Shown here: positions 50,474-58,841 of the stretch, in pieces
How positions within the stretch are numbered: position 1 is the first letter of the stretch
Layout: every line of letters begins with the position of its first letter
NCBI GenBank assembly: GCA_036260255.1
Contig: DATAAF010000084.1
Span: 44,461 to 108,460, forward strand
Direction of reading: 5' to 3'
DNA length: 64,000 nt
From: DASZJY01 sp036260255
GTDB taxonomy: Bacteria; Actinomycetota; Acidimicrobiia; Acidimicrobiales; AC-14
Position numbers and translations under genes: made by a program
Notes under the pieces: model-generated
Seen by the model: only the letters and a program-made list of their open reading frames with translations
The model's database searches: none
What the model was told of the DNA's origin: nothing

Positions 50474-51124
50474 CTAGGAGAAGCGCTCCGGGAACTGGGC
50501 GACGAGGCCGTCCGCCAGCATGTCGGCCATCTCGAGGATCTCGGCGACCACCCGGTCGTAGGCCACCACGTCGCCGGCCCAATCGCCGGTGAGGCGGGCC
50601 TTGGCCTCCTCCAGGGTGAGATCCAGGTGGTCGCGCATCATCCTGGTCATCTCCGCCTCCGGCCAGTGCTCGGGGTTGGCCTTGGCCAGGAAGCGGGCGA
50701 TGTCGTCCGCGTTCGCGTACCAGCGAGAATTGGCGTCTGCCTGTGCGGCGGTGTCTCCCTTCTTGGCTGCCACCAGCAGCTCGCCGGCGATGGCGATGTG
50801 GTCCTTGAGCAGTCGGGTCAACTCCGTTCCGGCGGCTTCCCCGTAGAAGGGCTTGATGGCGTCACCGATCTCCTCCTGGTTCTCGAGCAGCCGCCCCACC
50901 GCGGCCTGGTAGTCGGGCAGGTCGGCCGCCGCGCTGATGATCACGACTCTCGTCCACGTGACGTGGTCTTCCCACACCTCGCGCATGTCGTCTCGGAGCT
51001 GAACGCGGGCCGAGCCGATGGCCTCGTCGGAGGCGTGGTCTCCGTCGCTTCTCGAGCACGCGGCCGCGAGCAGGGCCACGCCGACGACCAGAGCGGTGAG
51101 CGCCCTGGTGGCTGACCTCCTCAT
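50474..51124 (-). CDS. Helical lipoprotein, paralogue of 54752-55306
   Basis: A 216-residue protein with a lipoprotein signal (LVVGVALLAAACSRSD). The mature part is an all-helical domain: WEDHVTWTRVVIISAAADLPD, LLENQEEIGDAIKPFYGEAAG, LLKDHIAIAGELLVAAKKGD, RWYANADDIARFLAKANP, DHLDLTLEEAKARLTGDW, ADGLVAQFPERF. Related Firmicutes proteins carry unsupported names such as acetylglutamate kinase; no activity is established. A GGAGG site lies just upstream. A 23-base block upstream is shared with its cytosolic paralogue, suggesting common regulation. Confidence 0.8.
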   Translation of the reverse strand: MRRSATRALTALVVGVALLAAACSRSDGDHASDEAIGSARVQLRDDMREVWEDHVTWTRVVIISAAADLPDYQAAVGRLLENQEEIGDAIKPFYGEAAGTELTRLLKDHIAIAGELLVAAKKGDTAAQADANSRWYANADDIARFLAKANPEHWPEAEMTRMMRDHLDLTLEEAKARLTGDWAGDVVAYDRVVAEILEMADMLADGLVAQFPERFS

Positions 51125-51144
51125 GTCATACCTCCTGCGTAATG

Positions 51145-51167
51145 TTAGCTATTACTGGTTTTACACC
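51145..51167 (-). promoter_or_regulatory. Conserved block upstream of helical lipoprotein (copy 1)
   Basis: A 23-base AT-rich block identical at 17 positions to 55353-55375, which precedes the paralogous gene. The core on the minus strand is GGTGTARAAC. It probably holds a promoter or operator shared by both genes. Confidence 0.45.
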
Positions 51168-51197
51168 GACCGTCTGGCTTACGGCGGGAGGTTGTGG

Positions 51198-51226
51198 TTG
51201 CTTACTTTCCGGCTTCGGTCTATCAT
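51198..51226 (+). promoter_or_regulatory. Promoter of the sigma factor gene
   Basis: TTGCTT (51198-51203), a 17-base spacer and TATCAT (51221-51226), a good sigma-70-type pair about 46 bases before the GTG at 51272. Confidence 0.6.
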
Positions 51227-51271
51227 CACAATGGACTAGTTATAGAGGGCGCCGCCGACAGGAGGAGAGTG

Positions 51272-52201
51272 GTGGGGCACACGAGCGGCGATGTGGGCCT
51301 GCTGCGGCTGTATCTCGACCAGATCGGTCGTGAGCCCCTCCTGACCAGGGACGAGGAGACGTCGCTCGCCCGGAGCATCGAGCGAGGGCGGCACGCGGCA
51401 GGCGAGCTTCGCGACGAAGGCGACGCACTCACGCCCGAACGGCGAGCCGCGCTCGAGGAGTCGGTGACCGAGGGTGAACGCTCCCGGCAGCGGTTTCTCC
51501 GGGCGAACCTCCGCCTCGTCGTTGCCGTCGCTCGACAGTGGACGGGGTCCGGGCTCGCGCTGCCCGACCTCATCCAGGAGGGCAACGTGGGGCTGCTGCG
51601 CGCCGTCGAGCGTTTCGACTACCGGCGCGGTTTCCGGTTCTCCACCTACGCCACGTGGTGGATACGCCAGGCGATTGCCCGAGCGGCAGCCAACACTGGG
51701 CGGCTCGTCCGCCTGCCCGTCCACACCAGTGAGGCGCTCACTCGGGTGCTCCGGGAGCAGCGCCGCCTCGAGGAGCGCCAAGGTGGCCCGCCCCCACTCG
51801 CCTCTCTCGCGGCGGGGAGCGGCTTGCGGCCCGAACAGGTGGCCCACCTCCTGCAGCTGGCGTCCGAGCCGGTGTCGATCTCGGAGCCGGTGGGAGACAG
51901 CGGCGGCGAGCTCGGCGCCGTCCTCGCCGACGCCACCGCGACTTCACCACCCGATGCCGTCGTCGCCGCTCTGCTCCCCGCCGAGGTCCGTCGACTGTTG
52001 GATCGCCTCCCCAGCTTGGAGCGGGAGGTCATGTCACTGCGTTTCGGGTTCGCCGACGACGAGCCGTGGAGCGTCGACGCCATCGCCGGCGCCCTGGGCC
52101 TCTCCCGCCAAGCGGTTCGTCAGAGCCAGGCCCGGGCGCTTCGGATCCTCCGGCGCGTCGTATCGCGTTCCCCGGTGACCCGTGAGCTTCTCGCCATGTG
52201 A
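51272..52201 (+). CDS. RNA polymerase sigma-70 factor, group 2-like (SigA/SigB type)
   Basis: A 309-residue sigma factor. Region 1.2 (LLRLYLDQIGREPLLTRDEE), region 2 (ANLRLVVAVARQW, LPDLIQEGNVGLLRAVERFDY, FRFSTYATWWIRQAI), a short region 3 and region 4 (LPSLEREVMSLRFGF, then a HTH GALGLSRQAVRQSQARALRIL) are all present. It lacks the long N-terminal extension of the housekeeping SigA, so it is probably an alternative, stress-type sigma. AGGAGG lies six bases before the GTG at 51272. It sits in the stress island and may drive its promoters. Confidence 0.93.
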   Translation: MGHTSGDVGLLRLYLDQIGREPLLTRDEETSLARSIERGRHAAGELRDEGDALTPERRAALEESVTEGERSRQRFLRANLRLVVAVARQWTGSGLALPDLIQEGNVGLLRAVERFDYRRGFRFSTYATWWIRQAIARAAANTGRLVRLPVHTSEALTRVLREQRRLEERQGGPPPLASLAAGSGLRPEQVAHLLQLASEPVSISEPVGDSGGELGAVLADATATSPPDAVVAALLPAEVRRLLDRLPSLEREVMSLRFGFADDEPWSVDAIAGALGLSRQAVRQSQARALRILRRVVSRSPVTRELLAM

Positions 52202-52224
52202 GGAAGGCCGGTGCTCGGAGGTGC

Positions 52225-53325
52225 TCAGGCGGCGGAACGCCCGTACCCGGCTTTCTGCCGGAGGGAGTGCAACACCTCGTCGAACGCCGAGACGAAGAGC
52301 CGCACTCCTTGTTCCTCGAGCTCTCGGGACACCGCCGCCATGTCGAGGCCGAACGACCGCAGGCGACGGAGCGCGGCGCGGGCGCCGGCCGCTCCTGTGC
52401 CCAGAGTCGCCGAGACCGTTCCGTGATCGAGGAACGCACGGATCGTGGCCTCGGTCATGGTGTTCACCGTCTCAGGCGCGATGAGCCCGGTGACGTACAG
52501 CAGGTCCGGGTAGTCCGGGTTCTTGGTCGAGGTCGAGGCCCACAGGGGTCGCTGGAGGCGAGCGCCCCGACGGGCGAGCCGCTGCCAGCGGGGACCGGAG
52601 AAGCTCTGGCGGAACAGCTGGTAGGCGAGCTCGGCCTGGAACAGGGCGGCCCGCCCCCGCAGGGAGAGAGCCGGTGGTGAGCCGATCGCCTCGAGCCTGC
52701 GGTCGACCTCGGTGTCGACGCGGCTGAGGAAGAACGACGCCACGCTGTGGATGCCCGACAGGTCCCCACCGTGGGCCTCCAGGCCGGAGAGGTAGGCCTC
52801 GATCACCTCGGCGTAGCGTTCCAGGCCGAAGATCAGGGTGACGTTGATGCTGCGCCCCTCGGCGGTCATCTGGCGGATGGCGGAGATCCCCTCGTCGGTG
52901 GCCGGGATCTTCACCATCAGGTTCGGCCGGTCGATGCGCTCGTGCAGCCAGCGGGCGGAACGCACGGTTGCCGCCGCGTCGTGAGCGACGGCGCCGGCCA
53001 CCTCGATCGACACGAAGCCATCGCCTCCGTCGCTCCGTTCGTACACGGGCAGCAGCAGGTCGAGCGCCGTCGTCACGTCGGCGATGGCCATGTCCCAGTA
53101 GGCGTCCTCGATGGACCGCCCGGCCGCGAGCAAGGAGCCCAGCTGGTCGTCGTAGTCTGCGCCGGCGACCACCGACCGTTGGAAGATGGTCGGGTTCGAC
53201 GTGACGCCTCGGATCCCGTCGGCGACGAGACGGTCGAGCTCCCCCGAGGTCAAGGCCGACCGCCGCAGGTTGTCGAGCCAGGGGCTCTGGCCGCCCTCGT
53301 CATACAGCTCGTGCAGTGTCGTCAT
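52225..53325 (-). CDS. tal: Transaldolase
   Basis: Transfers dihydroxyacetone units in the non-oxidative pentose phosphate pathway. It has 366 residues, the length of actinobacterial Tal. Motifs include SPWLDNLRRSALTSGELDRLV, GIRGVTSNPTIFQ, the Schiff-base Lys in NLMVKIPAT, SINVTLIFGLERYAEV and RPLWASTSTKNPDY. ATG at 53325 after AAGGAG. Standing alone among stress genes, it may be a second, condition-specific copy; hydrogenase and persistence islands of actinobacteria often include carbohydrate genes. Confidence 0.94.
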   Translation of the reverse strand: MTTLHELYDEGGQSPWLDNLRRSALTSGELDRLVADGIRGVTSNPTIFQRSVVAGADYDDQLGSLLAAGRSIEDAYWDMAIADVTTALDLLLPVYERSDGGDGFVSIEVAGAVAHDAAATVRSARWLHERIDRPNLMVKIPATDEGISAIRQMTAEGRSINVTLIFGLERYAEVIEAYLSGLEAHGGDLSGIHSVASFFLSRVDTEVDRRLEAIGSPPALSLRGRAALFQAELAYQLFRQSFSGPRWQRLARRGARLQRPLWASTSTKNPDYPDLLYVTGLIAPETVNTMTEATIRAFLDHGTVSATLGTGAAGARAALRRLRSFGLDMAAVSRELEEQGVRLFVSAFDEVLHSLRQKAGYGRSAA

Positions 53326-53415
53326 GGGATCTCCTTCCTGATCGGACGGCGGCCCTCCGAAGGCCACCCGGCTGCGGGAGGCGGGCGTCCCGGTGTCGCT
53401 GCCGGTCCCGCGGGA

Positions 53416-54210
53416 TCATCGGGTCTCGCCGGACGGGAACGGCAGCAACGACGGCTCGAGCGCCGCGACCGTGCCGGCGGCGACGAGGGCGACGCCTGTG
53501 GCCAAGGCGAGTGGTTGGCCGGCGCGCCCAGACCTCTCCCCGACCATCACCACGGTGAGGACCGCCATCCACGCCAAGCTGGCGCCCACCGCGAACATGA
53601 CCAGCATCAGCGGACCGTCGCTGCGAAGACAGCGCCTCCCGTGTCGCTGCCCCGCTCGGAACGCGACGCCCGCCGCCGACGGCCCCTTCCAGACGGGGCG
53701 CCTGGCGCCGGCCAGCGCTCGGCGGGTGGACGGCAGCAGCTGGATGGCCCCGGCGGCGGCCAGCACGCCGGCGGCCACGAGCCAGGGGCGCGCCTCGAGT
53801 GCCGGGACCCGGTGCACGGCGAGGTGCACGACCATGTCGACGCCCAGGACGGCCAGGCCGGCGACGGCCCACACGAGGGCGAAGCCCCCGAGGAAGGGCC
53901 CTAGGACGCCGGTTCTTCCCGGGTCGGCGCCGGCTCGCAGGGGGCCGAGGGCGGGGGCGACCGTCGGGGCCATCATCGCCAACACCGCCACCAGCCACCC
54001 GAGCAGGAACGCGGCGATGCCGATCGGTGCGACCGAGCCGCTCTCGAGCACGGCGTCGTGGTCGAGATGCCGGGCGACGCCGGTGGCCTCCCCGACGATG
54101 AGAAGAGCCCACGCCGTCGCGGCCGTCAACCCGACCGATAGGGCCACGAGCGGGGCGCGCCGCGGCGGCCGCCGACCGGGCACCGCCAGGTCGACGCTCG
54201 GGGCGCTCAC
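53416..54210 (-). CDS. DUF2182 integral membrane protein
   Basis: A 264-residue membrane protein with about six helices. The conserved blocks are FLLGWLVAVLAMMAPTVAPA, FLGGFALVWAVAGLAVLGVD and a late MFAVGASLAWMAVLTVVMVGE segment, the layout of the DUF2182 predicted metal-binding membrane family. GTG 54210 overlaps the stop of the redoxin gene (GTGA). It is the last gene of a three-gene operon (helical protein, redoxin, DUF2182). Confidence 0.8.
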   Translation of the reverse strand: MSAPSVDLAVPGRRPPRRAPLVALSVGLTAATAWALLIVGEATGVARHLDHDAVLESGSVAPIGIAAFLLGWLVAVLAMMAPTVAPALGPLRAGADPGRTGVLGPFLGGFALVWAVAGLAVLGVDMVVHLAVHRVPALEARPWLVAAGVLAAAGAIQLLPSTRRALAGARRPVWKGPSAAGVAFRAGQRHGRRCLRSDGPLMLVMFAVGASLAWMAVLTVVMVGERSGRAGQPLALATGVALVAAGTVAALEPSLLPFPSGETR

Positions 54211-54755
54211 CAGACGATGGCGCATCCGAAGGGCGCCGTCTCGGGAACGCGCACACGGCGTCCGGCGAGCATGTCGGCGAGGGCGTGTCCCAGGTCGTCT
54301 CGCGTGACGCGACGCCCGGTGCGGGAGTCGTCGATCCGCCCCCGGTAGCGCAGCCGTCTCTCCTCGTCGAAGGCGAAGGCATGCGGCGTGCAGACGGCCC
54401 CGCACGTACGTGCCAGGGTGCCGTCGTCGTCCTTGACGTACGGGAAGCGCAGTGCGGTCCGCCGGGCCCGCTCGACCATCTCCTCGTACGTGTCCACGGG
54501 CGAGAGGTAGGCGTTGTTGGCGTTGACGAGGAGGACCTGCACGCCCCGGTCGCCGTACCGCTCGCCGAGGTCGGAAAGCCGCTGCTCGTAGAGCCGCACC
54601 GTGGGACAGCCGTTGGAGACGAAGACCAGCACGAGGGCGGCCGCGTCGGCGAAGCTCTCGAGCGAGTAGGTGTGGCCGTCGGCGCCCGTGAGGGGACCGA
54701 GAGCCGGGAGCGCATCGCCCAGGGCGAGGCCGGCGATGGCAGGCGCGCGGCTCAT
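54207..54755 (-). CDS. Thioredoxin-fold redoxin (AhpC/TSA-like)
   Basis: A 182-residue redoxin with LVLVFVSNGCPTVRLYEQRL around a single active-site Cys, VQVLLVNANNAYLSPVDTYEEM, FPYVKDDDGTLARTCGA and VCTPHAFAFDEERRLRYRGRI in sequence. This is the pattern of thioredoxin-family proteins with a lone NxCP cysteine, probably a peroxidase or reductase in the cytoplasm. ATG 54755 overlaps the upstream stop (ATGA), and its stop overlaps DUF2182. Confidence 0.82.
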   Translation of the reverse strand: MSRAPAIAGLALGDALPALGPLTGADGHTYSLESFADAAALVLVFVSNGCPTVRLYEQRLSDLGERYGDRGVQVLLVNANNAYLSPVDTYEEMVERARRTALRFPYVKDDDGTLARTCGAVCTPHAFAFDEERRLRYRGRIDDSRTGRRVTRDDLGHALADMLAGRRVRVPETAPFGCAIVW

Positions 54756-55306
54756 GCCGCGAACTTTTCGGTGAACTGGTGCACGATGCCGTCGGACAGG
54801 GCGTCGGCCAAGGTCAGCATCTCGGTGAAGATCTCGTCGAACGCGGCCACATCGGCCTCCCAGTCCCCCTCCAAGCGGGCCACCGCTTCGCCCTTGGTGA
54901 GCTCGAGGTGCAGCTCGAGCAGGTCGAAGACGTCCTTCTTCGTCCAGTAGGGGTTGGCCCGGCTCAGGAACGTGGCGATCGCTCGGGCGTTGCGCGTCCA
55001 CTTCCGGTCGAAGATGTTGAAGCGGGCGGTGTTGCCGGCCTTGGCTGCTTCGACCAGGTCCACGGCGATGAGGATGTGCTCCTTGAGGTAGTTGGTGAGC
55101 GCCGCCCCCGCCTCCTCGCCGTAGTAGGGCACGATGGCGTTGCCGATGTCCTCCTGGTTCCGCAGCAGGCGGGCGGCGGCGTGCTCGGCGTCCGGCGTGC
55201 CGGCCACCGCGGCGACGATGTACTGGCGGGTCCAGATGGCGTGGTCGGCCCACAGCCGCCGCATGGCGGTCCGGAGGGACCAGATCGCGTCGATGATCGA
55301 GGTCAT
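54752..55306 (-). CDS. Helical protein, cytosolic paralogue of the lipoprotein at 50474
   Basis: A 184-residue all-helical protein without a signal peptide. Its blocks line up with the lipoprotein paralogue: WADHAIWTRQYIVAAVAG, RLLRNQEDIGNAIVPYYGE, YLKEHILIAVDLVEAAKAG, TRNARAIATFLSRANPYW, LHLELTKGEAVARLEGDW, SDGIVHQFTEKF. No catalytic residues are obvious. ATG 55306 follows an AGGAG site. It leads an operon with a redoxin and a DUF2182 membrane protein, so a redox or envelope stress role is likely but unproven. Confidence 0.8.
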   Translation of the reverse strand: MTSIIDAIWSLRTAMRRLWADHAIWTRQYIVAAVAGTPDAEHAAARLLRNQEDIGNAIVPYYGEEAGAALTNYLKEHILIAVDLVEAAKAGNTARFNIFDRKWTRNARAIATFLSRANPYWTKKDVFDLLELHLELTKGEAVARLEGDWEADVAAFDEIFTEMLTLADALSDGIVHQFTEKFAA

Positions 55307-55352
55307 GTGTCGCTCCTGTGATGTCGGCGTGGGTGACGCCGTCGGTCTTTCA

Positions 55353-55375
55353 CTAGTTACTGCTTGTTCTACACC
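55353..55375 (-). promoter_or_regulatory. Conserved block upstream of helical protein (copy 2)
   Basis: The second copy of the 23-base block at 51145-51167 (17 identities), here 47 bases before the start of the paralogous gene. It lies in a 200-base gap shared with the divergent quinone oxidoreductase gene. Confidence 0.45.
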
Positions 55376-55506
55376 CACCCACGCTGCTTCGTCACAGGGT
55401 TTCGGAATCTCTAGCGACAGCACGGGTTGATGTTAGAGACAGCCCGATCTAAAGTTGGACGTAGTACGTAGTACAGGGACAGTGGTCTCTGGCGAAGGAG
55501 CGTGTG

Positions 55507-56517
55507 ATGAGAGCTGCCCGAGTACACCGCTGGGGGTCGGTTCCCGTCATCGAGGAGGTGCCCGACCCCGTTGCGAAGCCCGGCGAGAGCATCGTGCGCA
55601 TCGCCGCCGCTCCGGTCGGGCACTTCGACCTGAGCGTTGCCCGGGGCGAACACCGACCCGGGCCCCCGCTGCCCTATGTCCCCGGCACCGACGGGGCCGG
55701 TCAGGTGCTCGCCTCCCAGGTGTACGAGCCCGGGACCAGCGTTCGGATCCGAGGCGGCGGCCTCGGCCTCCGGCGCGACGGAACCTGGGCCGAACAGGCC
55801 GTGGTGCCCGATGACGCCCTCGAACCGGTCCCCGCCGGGGTGGACGCGGCGACGGCCGCCGGCTTCGCCGTCCCCGCCTCCGCCGCCTGGACCGCCCTCC
55901 ACCACGTAGGCAGGCTGCAGCCCGGCGAGCGCGTGGCCGTGACAGGGGCGGCGGGAGCAGTCGGCAGCCTCACCGTGCAGTTGGCCGGCCGTGCCGGGGC
56001 GGCGAAGGTGTTCGGGATCGTGAGCCGTTCCGACAAGTCCCGAGCGGTCCCGCCCGGAGCGGTCGTCATCGTCGGGCGAGGTCCCGGTGTGACCGAGCGG
56101 CTGAGGGACGAGTCGGGGGGCATCGACCTGCTCGTGGATACGGTCGGCGGTCCGCAACTGCCCGAGCTGTTGCCGGCGATGTCCCCCGGCGGCAGGGTGG
56201 TCCTCGTCGGCTACACCGCCGGCAGGTCCGTCACCCTCGACCTTCCGACCCTGATGGACGTCGATGTCTCTCTGCTCCCGCTCAACCTCTTTCGCCTTCC
56301 GGCACGGACGCAGACGGCGGCGGCGACGGTGCTCGGGCTCATCCAGGACGGCGACCTCGATCTACCGATGACCCGGTTCGGGCTCGATGAGCTGGCCTCG
56401 GCGGTGGAGAGCCTGGCCAGGGGCGAAACCGTCGGGCGCGTCGTCGTGCTGCCCACACCCGGACGTCACTCTGTTCCCGTCGCGGATGGAGGAGGCTATG
56501 ACCAGACAGCAGCGTGA
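55507..56517 (+). CDS. Zinc-independent quinone oxidoreductase-like (MDR) protein
   Basis: A 336-residue NADPH-dependent medium-chain reductase. The GroES-like N-terminal half has PVIEEVPDPVAKPGESIVRIAAAP in segments and PYVPGTDGAGQVL. The Rossmann half has GERVAVTGAAGAVGSLTVQLA, and GGIDLLVDTVGGPQLPEL near the middle. The catalytic zinc ligands are absent, as in QOR enzymes. AAGGAG lies seven bases before the ATG. The C-terminus overlaps the next small gene. Confidence 0.9.
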   Translation: MRAARVHRWGSVPVIEEVPDPVAKPGESIVRIAAAPVGHFDLSVARGEHRPGPPLPYVPGTDGAGQVLASQVYEPGTSVRIRGGGLGLRRDGTWAEQAVVPDDALEPVPAGVDAATAAGFAVPASAAWTALHHVGRLQPGERVAVTGAAGAVGSLTVQLAGRAGAAKVFGIVSRSDKSRAVPPGAVVIVGRGPGVTERLRDESGGIDLLVDTVGGPQLPELLPAMSPGGRVVLVGYTAGRSVTLDLPTLMDVDVSLLPLNLFRLPARTQTAAATVLGLIQDGDLDLPMTRFGLDELASAVESLARGETVGRVVVLPTPGRHSVPVADGGGYDQTAA

Positions 56518-56707
56518 GAGGTCGCTCATGTCCCGAGCGCCGGCAAGGCAGGTCCTCGCCGCCGTCGCCCTCGGCACCCTCGGGCGAGCGCTGTGGCACC
56601 TGACGCTGGACGCGTTCGTCCTGTACGTCTTCGGCGATCCCGCCCATGAGCGCCGGCAGCGTCCTGTCGCCTCTGGCGAGGGCGCGCTGCCCCCCCGGGT
56701 CGTCTGA
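56498..56707 (+). CDS. Small hypothetical protein (69 aa)
   Basis: ATG 56498 sits behind a strong GGAGGAGG site inside the end of the oxidoreductase gene. The protein has a basic N-terminus and one amphipathic or hydrophobic helix (RQVLAAVALGTLGRALWHL, then FVLYVFG). The next gene starts GTG immediately after its stop. No family recognised; the tight packing favours real translation. Confidence 0.5.
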   Translation: MTRQQRERSLMSRAPARQVLAAVALGTLGRALWHLTLDAFVLYVFGDPAHERRQRPVASGEGALPPRVV

Positions 56708-58045
56708 GTGGAGCGCCCCCATCCTCGCCGTCCCGAGCCGGCGGGGCCCCTCGACGAGGCCATCCTCTACCTGGACTCGCCGTCGGAGCCGTGGAGCGTC
56801 CACCTCGAGGTCCAGCTCGAAGGTGCCCTGGACGAGACGCGGTTGCGCTGGGCGGTGAGAACAGCCCTCCATCGCCACCCGAGAGCGGCAGCCCGGCTGG
56901 TCGCCACCTCCCGACCCGGGCGTCGCCCTGAGTGGCACGCCACGCCGACGCCCTCCCTCGACCCCTTCGACGTCATCCACTGCGAGAGAGAGGAGGATCT
57001 CGCCGCCGCGCGCGAGGAGCTGTTGAGCCGTCCCTTCTCGCTCGAGGCGTCGCCGCCGCTTCTCGTTCGCCTCCTTCGCCACCCCGGTGGGGACAACGTC
57101 GTGCTCAACCTGCACCACGCCGCCGGCGACGGCATGGCGGCGCTGGTCTTCCTCCAGTCGGTTGCCCGCGCGTATGCCGGCCGCCCCGACGCCGTCACCG
57201 ACCTCGTCCCGAACCCGGTCGTGACTCGGCCGTCCCGCCGTCGCCTGGCCACCGTCCCCGCCGAGGTCCTGCGGGCGGCCCGGCCGTCGGCTCGCATCGC
57301 CCCCGACGGCGGACGAGACGCCCCGGGGTACGCGCTTCACTTCCTCGGTCTCGACACCTCCCGTACTCGTGCGCTCAGGGAGACGGCCCGGGATGGCGTC
57401 ACCGTCAACGACCTCCTCGTCGCCGCCCTTCACCTGACTGTCGCCGGATGGAACGCCGAGCACGCAAGCCCTTGCCGGCAACTCAGCGTCCTCATGCCGG
57501 TGAACCTGCGCCCCCGGCGGCACTGGCGCGAGGGCTTCGGGAACCGAACCTTCATGGTCCCCGTGGTCACGCTTCCACGTCACCGGGTCTCGCCGTCGGC
57601 GACCGTCGACGCCGTCCGGAGACGCACCCGACGGATCAAGGAGCACGGCACTGCGGCCGCAGTGGCCGGCTGCGTCCGCCATCTCCAGTCCCTGCCCGCC
57701 CCCGCCCGGCGCGGGATCGTTCGACTGGCTGCCCGAGAGCGGGTGATGCCGACGACCCTGCTCTCCAACCTGGGCGTGCTGGGGCACGACCTCGACTTCG
57801 GGCCTGGCGTCGGCCCTCCGACCCACGTCTGGTTCTCGCCGCCGGCCAAGATGCCCCTCGGGCTGGCGCTCGGGGCGCTCACGGCCAACGACCAGCTCCA
57901 CGTGGTGCTCCGGGTGCGCCGTCCGCTGTTGGGACGGGAGGCCCTGGGCCGCTTGGCGGCCTCCTACGAGTCTGCGCTCGACGCCCTCATCGGCGCCCAC
58001 AACCGGCCGGCGCGGCCATCGCCCGCCCGTCGGCGGGCCGCCTGA
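56708..58045 (+). CDS. Condensation-domain / wax-ester-synthase-like acyltransferase
   Basis: A 445-residue member of the CoA-dependent acyltransferase superfamily. The catalytic motif HHAAGDGMAAL matches HHxxxDG. Further pieces are GVTVNDLLVAALHLTVAGWN, LMPVNLRPRRHW and FGNRTFMVPVV, as in WS/DGAT and PapA-like proteins that esterify lipids. The acceptor is unknown; a lipid or storage ester is plausible. It starts GTG directly after the stop of the 69-residue gene. Confidence 0.82.
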   Translation: MERPHPRRPEPAGPLDEAILYLDSPSEPWSVHLEVQLEGALDETRLRWAVRTALHRHPRAAARLVATSRPGRRPEWHATPTPSLDPFDVIHCEREEDLAAAREELLSRPFSLEASPPLLVRLLRHPGGDNVVLNLHHAAGDGMAALVFLQSVARAYAGRPDAVTDLVPNPVVTRPSRRRLATVPAEVLRAARPSARIAPDGGRDAPGYALHFLGLDTSRTRALRETARDGVTVNDLLVAALHLTVAGWNAEHASPCRQLSVLMPVNLRPRRHWREGFGNRTFMVPVVTLPRHRVSPSATVDAVRRRTRRIKEHGTAAAVAGCVRHLQSLPAPARRGIVRLAARERVMPTTLLSNLGVLGHDLDFGPGVGPPTHVWFSPPAKMPLGLALGALTANDQLHVVLRVRRPLLGREALGRLAASYESALDALIGAHNRPARPSPARRRAA

Positions 58046-58055
58046 GACGAACGCC

Positions 58056-58691
58056 TCAGGCCCGCACGCCGGTGAGCGAGAAGAACTCCGACCGTGAGCG
58101 AGGGTCGTCTCGGAGCACACCGTGCAGCGCCGACGTCACCGTCACCGACCCTCTCGCCTGGACGCCGCGGAGGGACATGCACAGGTGCTCCGCCTCCACG
58201 ACCACGCCGACCCCTTTGGGCTGCAGGGCCTCCTCCAGCCAGTCCGCCACCTGCTTGGTGAGGCGCTCCTGGACCTGCAGGCCCCGGGCGAAGAGCTCGA
58301 CGACCCGAGCCAGCTTGGACAGCCCGAGGATGCGCTCGCCCGGCAGGTAGCCCACGTGGGCGACTCCCTTGAAGGGGAGCATGTGGTGCTCGCACAGCGA
58401 GTGGAACGGGATGTCGCGGGCCACGACGAGCTCGTCGTAGCCCTCGTCGTTGGGGAACGTGGTGAGGGTGAACTCACGGGGTGTGAGGAGCTCGGCATAA
58501 GCGGCGGCGACTCGACGAGGAGTCTCCCGGGAGTGCTCGGCCTGCGGGTCCTGTCCGAGGGCAAGCAGAAGGTCGGCGACGGCCCGCTCGGCGGCGTCGA
58601 GATCGATCGTCACCCCGCCCCGGATGACCCGCAACGCCGGCCGATGATCGACCGAGGGTTCCAGGCTTTGGGGCAATCGGGTGACCGTCAC
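58056..58691 (-). CDS. folE: GTP cyclohydrolase I
   Basis: Converts GTP to 7,8-dihydroneopterin triphosphate, the first step of folate and pterin synthesis. A 211-residue FolE. It has SRETPRRVAAAYAELLTPRE, FHSLCEHHMLPFKGVAHVGY with the zinc Cys and His, ILGLSKLARVVELFARGLQV in part, and HLCMSLRGVQARGSVTVTSA with the second zinc Cys. GTG 58691 follows GGAGGAG. It is convergent with the acyltransferase and divergent from the Fe-S-type regulator. Confidence 0.96.
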   Translation of the reverse strand: MTVTRLPQSLEPSVDHRPALRVIRGGVTIDLDAAERAVADLLLALGQDPQAEHSRETPRRVAAAYAELLTPREFTLTTFPNDEGYDELVVARDIPFHSLCEHHMLPFKGVAHVGYLPGERILGLSKLARVVELFARGLQVQERLTKQVADWLEEALQPKGVGVVVEAEHLCMSLRGVQARGSVTVTSALHGVLRDDPRSRSEFFSLTGVRA

Positions 58692-58841
58692 GGCGTCTCC
58701 TCCGGGGTGTTGGACGGGGCACCGGGCCGGCTGGCCGTTCCCGGCAAGCCGGAAACGTCCCTCGCCGGGACCCGAGTGTTGCGAAGCTGCCTTCGAGATT
58801 CTAAACTCTAGGCATGCTTATCATACACGGGAGGAGGGCGC

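Noticed and set aside
54210..54405. Longer N-terminus for the DUF2182 protein
   Set aside because: The extension would overlap the redoxin gene entirely; the GTG in the GTGA overlap matches the pattern of neighbouring genes.
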